Of a DNA stretch of 64,000 nucleotides, positions 60,346 through 64,000 are shown piece by piece. The notes below the pieces were generated by a model. The model searched no databases. It saw only the letters and a list, made by a program, of their open reading frames with translations, and had not been told where the DNA came from. Made by a program: the position numbers and the translations under genes. Position 1 is the first letter of the stretch. Each line of letters begins with the position of its first letter. The stretch is from Sthenelais limicola (taxonomy: Eukaryota; Annelida; Polychaeta; Phyllodocida; Sigalionidae): positions 56,448,773 through 56,512,772 of the forward strand of contig OW804095.1 in NCBI GenBank assembly GCA_942159475.1, written 5' to 3'.

Positions 60346-63300
60346 ATGGATATGGCCTACCAAAGCGAAGATGTCACTTCATCATCTATACCTCATGTGG
60401 GAGAAGGTTCGACTGAGAAGAACCCAATGTCGGCCGACAGCAGGCCAACCAATGAAAAGGATGAAACTACTGTGACAATGGGCCCGACACCAAAGATAAT
60501 ACACACTAAACCTTATGCTGGTATGGGAAAAGAGGATCTGTTGAGATTCTCACAGGTAAGCATTGAACTGTCAGAAGCAGTGAGAAAGTACTGCCCCATA
60601 ATTAACTTGGAGTGACATTAAATTAACCACATACAATCCAATAACCTGGGAATTAAATATAAGCACCGGACTTTAAATAAACGCAGCTGGGACCCATCTT
60701 CGTTCTTTCGTACAGATTTGTACAGACATCTCTATATTGTGTAACCTGCGATGTGTTGCTAAGGACGATGTAATAAGATGTAAATAACATCGATTCATTT
60801 CTTTCCCATTATCAGTCCATATATTCCTACCGGGAAAAAATCTTTCTAATAAATTTGTGTCAAAGATAGTGGAGGTCTAATTTACGGATACAACGTATCG
60901 GTTTTGATTTATATGTAGGTCTACTGATGAGTAACGATAATATGTGCAACCATCGTTTCCATGTGACTGTATAGGCCCCCTACACAAAATAAAACAACAA
61001 AATTTAGAATTAATAAGAAGGGTAATTATTGAAAATTGAAAATCAGACTTTTCACACAATGAGGAATTGAGAAGAGAAACATAGCAGGAATGTAACAGAA
61101 GAAAACATTACATGTAGTTTAAAACAATTTTGCATGGCATGATAAAATGCAATCAGAATATTTTAGATACTTTTAGTGGTTCTTAGTAAATTCATTAGAG
61201 CACTTTTTTGGTCTGGAAAACAAAAATGTTACCGATCGAGATCCAATGCATAAGTTTAGAGCTATTCGACACGGTAACAAATAAACATAAGACTATAAAT
61301 TATAAATCATTAGAGAGCTAATTAATTGTACTTTTATGATCAAATAGATGCATAATGGTTATTCACCTGGAGTTCGGAATGACTGGTTTTGAGGTGATAC
61401 CACCACCCCCACCCCCACCTGACCACCACCCCCACCCACAAAAAAATGTTAGTCGATTGGTATACGGTACATGAATAATCTAGCAATTTACTGGTATGAA
61501 ACTTTTCAATAATAATTGATTTTTGTTTATCCTGATGTCCAATAGACCCCATTTTGGAATCGCCTCCGTCTTGCTTGCATGATAACCTTCTGGGCAGTGT
61601 GGTTGGCGCTCCTAGTGACAGTCATTGTCCTAACTATCGTAATGCCACGTTGTGCATCGCCGCCCAGCAGGGAGTGGTGGCAACACTCCGTTGTGTATGA
61701 TGTGCATGTGCCGAGTTTCCACGACAGTGATGGTGATGGAACTGGAGATATTAAAGGTAAATATACCTATGGGACCGTAACGCATGGTCTGAAGCCCCCC
61801 ACCCCCACCTCCTCGAGCGTTACGTAATTTATTGACGGCCCCGAATCAGTGCATCCAAAATGCTTTAGATATCATATTTAAAAAGAACAATCACTTCCAG
61901 AGCAATCACTTCCGGCAACTTCCAGTAAGGAATGGGGGTTATAGACGTCGAAAGAACTGGTAAATAAAAGTCAGTAAGTGGTAAATAACAGTTGAATCTG
62001 ACCAAACCGGGTCTAAAAGCACTAATACCCGAGGTTTTGGATGGTCTAAGTGGTTTGTTGCCTGGTGGACAATTCGAGGGGCGTTAGCCCCGAGAATTGT
62101 CGACCAGGCAACAGACCACTCAGACCATCCAAAACCTCGGGTATTAATGCTATATTAGGAGTCAAGTGCAACGTTTTCCAAACAATTAGGGGGTTATGAT
62201 CGTTAGCGTTGAGTGAATGAAACAACTAAAGAAAAATAAACAATTGATGGCATAATTTTACTGGATTAATGTCTATAAAGACAATATAAAATCAATAGGT
62301 TAGAGGTACTTTAGATTTTGCCCTGACTTCGAATTCCCGAAACATCACAAAAAAAACTGATAAGCAAATCTAAATGAGGCTAACAGTAGATTTATGTAAA
62401 AACGTACACATTTAATATCTAAATCATAGGCAATAATGTATTGTTTAAAATATGAATATGGAATTTATAAATTTATGTAGCTGATGTAAATTTATAATCC
62501 TTTCCAATTATTTGAACGCAGGTGTCTTTGGGAAACTGGATTATATTGAAGATATCGGTGTTGATACAATTGCTCTTAGTCCTATATATGTGAGTGATTA
62601 TGACACTGGCGACTTGGGCTATGACGTCACTAACCACAGCGCTATAGATGACAGGTTGGGATCAATGGATGACCTGAAAGCATTGGTGACTGAAGTTCAC
62701 AAAAGAGGTATTTTACTCAAATAGTAGCCGTTTAAGATAAATGTGTACAGATATAAAAGAAGTGAACTTCTCCGTTAACAAATATAATTTAGTTCCTAAA
62801 GCTAAAATAAACAATGTTCATTTGCCTTTGCAGATGGCAGACTGATTTTTAACTATGTAACTACACATCCTTAATCCTACAATACACCTTTTTCTATATT
62901 CAAAGGAATGAAATTGATAGTTGACTTCATACCGAATCACACAAGTAAAAAGCACATGTGGTTTGATGAAAGTCGAAAAAATAGAAGCACAAACAATCCC
63001 TATTGGAACTTCTTTGTGTGGGCTGACTGTACGCAGGAGGAATCACCTAACAACTGGGTATCTATCGTATCTGTGATGTGTTACAGAAAAATGAGTCACA
63101 AGTCGCAAAAAATGATATTTTTCAAATGTTTCCATTTTGGGGATTCTTGGAACGGCTAGTAGCATGAATAAAAGGACCAATTCTCAAGAATGTATATCAA
63201 ATATAATATCCTTGCATCTCTAACGTCATCCTATATGTTTCATAATATATAATGCTCTGCTTATATGTCCATATAAATTCTCGGGGAGAGTTGCCACGCT

Positions 63301-63795
63301 GACACCCCCTTGTGTTTTCCACTTGTTTTTTACTCTGTTCTTCTCCTCACACGGTTACACACCTGATTGACTGTTTTCCCAGTATATTTAGCTACTTTAC
63401 TAGTTATATAGAAACACTTATTAGATGTCCTGATGTTTACCATCATTAGGATCGGCTTGATATCATCTTTTCAAATAGGATTAAATCTCTAAATCCATTT
63501 TTTGCGACGTGGGACTCATTTTTCTGTTTGCCCAACAAACTAACTCTTTACTCGTTCTTCTGGGTAAACTGAGAACAATAGTTACAAATAGTAACACATC
63601 TTCGAACAAGTCACTCGAACGAATGGCACAAGGCACTGCCAATTATTGCTTCCTTTTATACCGTTCTAGGTGTCAGTCTATGGAAATTCATCGTGGACTT
63701 GGGACCCGATTCGTGGTCAGTGCTACTTTCATAATTTCCTCAGCGATGAACCTGAACTTAATCTTCGGAGCTCGGGTGTTTTGAATGAACTGGAT
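60346..63795 (+). CDS. Amino-acid transporter heavy chain, SLC3A1 (rBAT) type, 5' part
   Basis: Five coding exons are visible: 60346-60555, 61546-61756, 62522-62707, 62906-63057 and 63670-63795. They join in phase to 295 residues, and the last donor (GAT|GTAAGT) points past the window edge, so the gene is truncated. Order: cytoplasmic N-terminus ending [16 protein letters not shown], matching the rBAT signature PYAGMPKE; a single type-II membrane helix (about 82-103); MPRC with C106 at the position of the rBAT cysteine that bonds the light chain; then the extracellular alpha-amylase-like domain ([54 protein letters not shown]). rBAT proteins have no known enzyme activity. They escort and stabilise b(0,+)AT at the plasma membrane for cystine and basic amino-acid uptake. 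The ATG at 60346 is the first in its exon. An upstream coding exon cannot be excluded, because the frame stays open to the acceptor. Confidence 0.9.
62023..62146. repeat. 124-bp hairpin in an rBAT intron
   Basis: TAATACCCGAGGTTTTGGAT and its exact complement end bound two arms of about 55 bp with only a few mismatches and a small GGGGC/GCCCC loop. A miniature foldback element in intron 2. Confidence 0.85.
63083..63527. mobile_element. 445-bp MITE in an rBAT intron
   Basis: ACAGAAAAATGAGTCACAAG with TCGCAAAAAATG at 63083-63114 is mirrored at 63496-63527 (reverse complement ACAGAAAAATGAGTCCCACG). It starts 25 bp after the exon donor at 63058. A relative lies at 41107-41560. Confidence 0.7.
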
Positions 63796-63982
63796 GTAAG
63801 TAAATATCTGTTTCTCTTTCCATAACTACGAATTAGGCCTTAAGATCAGGATGATAAAATAATGATTTTCCTTTGATTATCTATTGTATGTGCATTGATG
63901 GGAAGATAACCTATTCCTCCCTGACTGCCTGACAGCTCTGGCGTCATCAGTATCAATTAAATATGAATCTACAGATATTTTA

Positions 63983-64000
63983 CTGGGGGGGGGGGGGGGG
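63983..64000. repeat. Terminal poly-G run
   Basis: The window ends in an unbroken G run. Similar long G/C runs occur at 18197, 20991, 28168, 29353, 49331 and 59289. Confidence 0.9.

Overview
This is a stretch of an animal nuclear genome. Its genes have many short exons, GT-AG introns, long AT-rich introns and intergenic DNA, abundant decayed transposons, MITE-like inverted repeats, homopolymers and microsatellites. Nothing prokaryotic is present. The gene content (a MOF/KAT8 acetyltransferase, an rBAT-type SLC3 subunit, a C-type lectin/WSC receptor) and the recurring 'TAGGCCTA'-type words in the non-coding DNA make me favour a marine invertebrate deuterostome (echinoderm, hemichordate or similar). 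That placement is an impression, not a proof.

Layout. 1-10 kb: decayed repeats, including the 3' part of a Penelope-like retroelement with a GIY-YIG endonuclease (about 1038-2200), a rearranged foldback (2231-2562), long purine/pyrimidine tracts and small hairpin elements. 10.3-24.4 kb, minus strand: one giant serine-rich exon (21240-24410) and an 86-codon exon (10304-10561) that splices to it in phase, with TIR elements in the intron. 24.5-34 kb: mostly repeats, including a paired inverted MITE of about 0.9 kb (30930-31834). 34.2-40.8 kb, minus strand: a complete multi-exon gene for a single-pass membrane lectin with a WSC domain inside the first C-type lectin domain, a second lectin domain, a Pro-Thr repeat stalk, a transmembrane helix and a short tyrosine-containing tail. 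44.75-44.9 kb, minus strand: one exon of a b(0,+)AT-type SLC7 light chain. 45.8-47.2 kb, minus strand: an intact 467-codon IS630/Tc1-type transposase with unusually wide DD83E spacing. 48.2-49.2 kb: a frameshifted gag/ORF1-like retroelement fragment. 50.0-55.2 kb, plus strand: a complete ten-exon KAT8/MOF gene. 60.3 kb to the end, plus strand: the first five coding exons of an SLC3A1/rBAT-type heavy chain, which runs off the right edge.

How the genes may work together. rBAT (SLC3A1) and b(0,+)AT (SLC7A9) are the disulfide-linked heavy and light chains of the cystine/dibasic amino-acid exchanger in animals. Finding an rBAT gene and a b(0,+)AT-type exon about 16 kb apart is the most striking physical association here. 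The lectin receptor's nested domain order, with the WSC domain placed at the intron position that splits its second lectin domain, is the most unusual protein architecture. All exon boundaries were read by eye from splice signals, reading phase and family knowledge; none is backed by transcripts.
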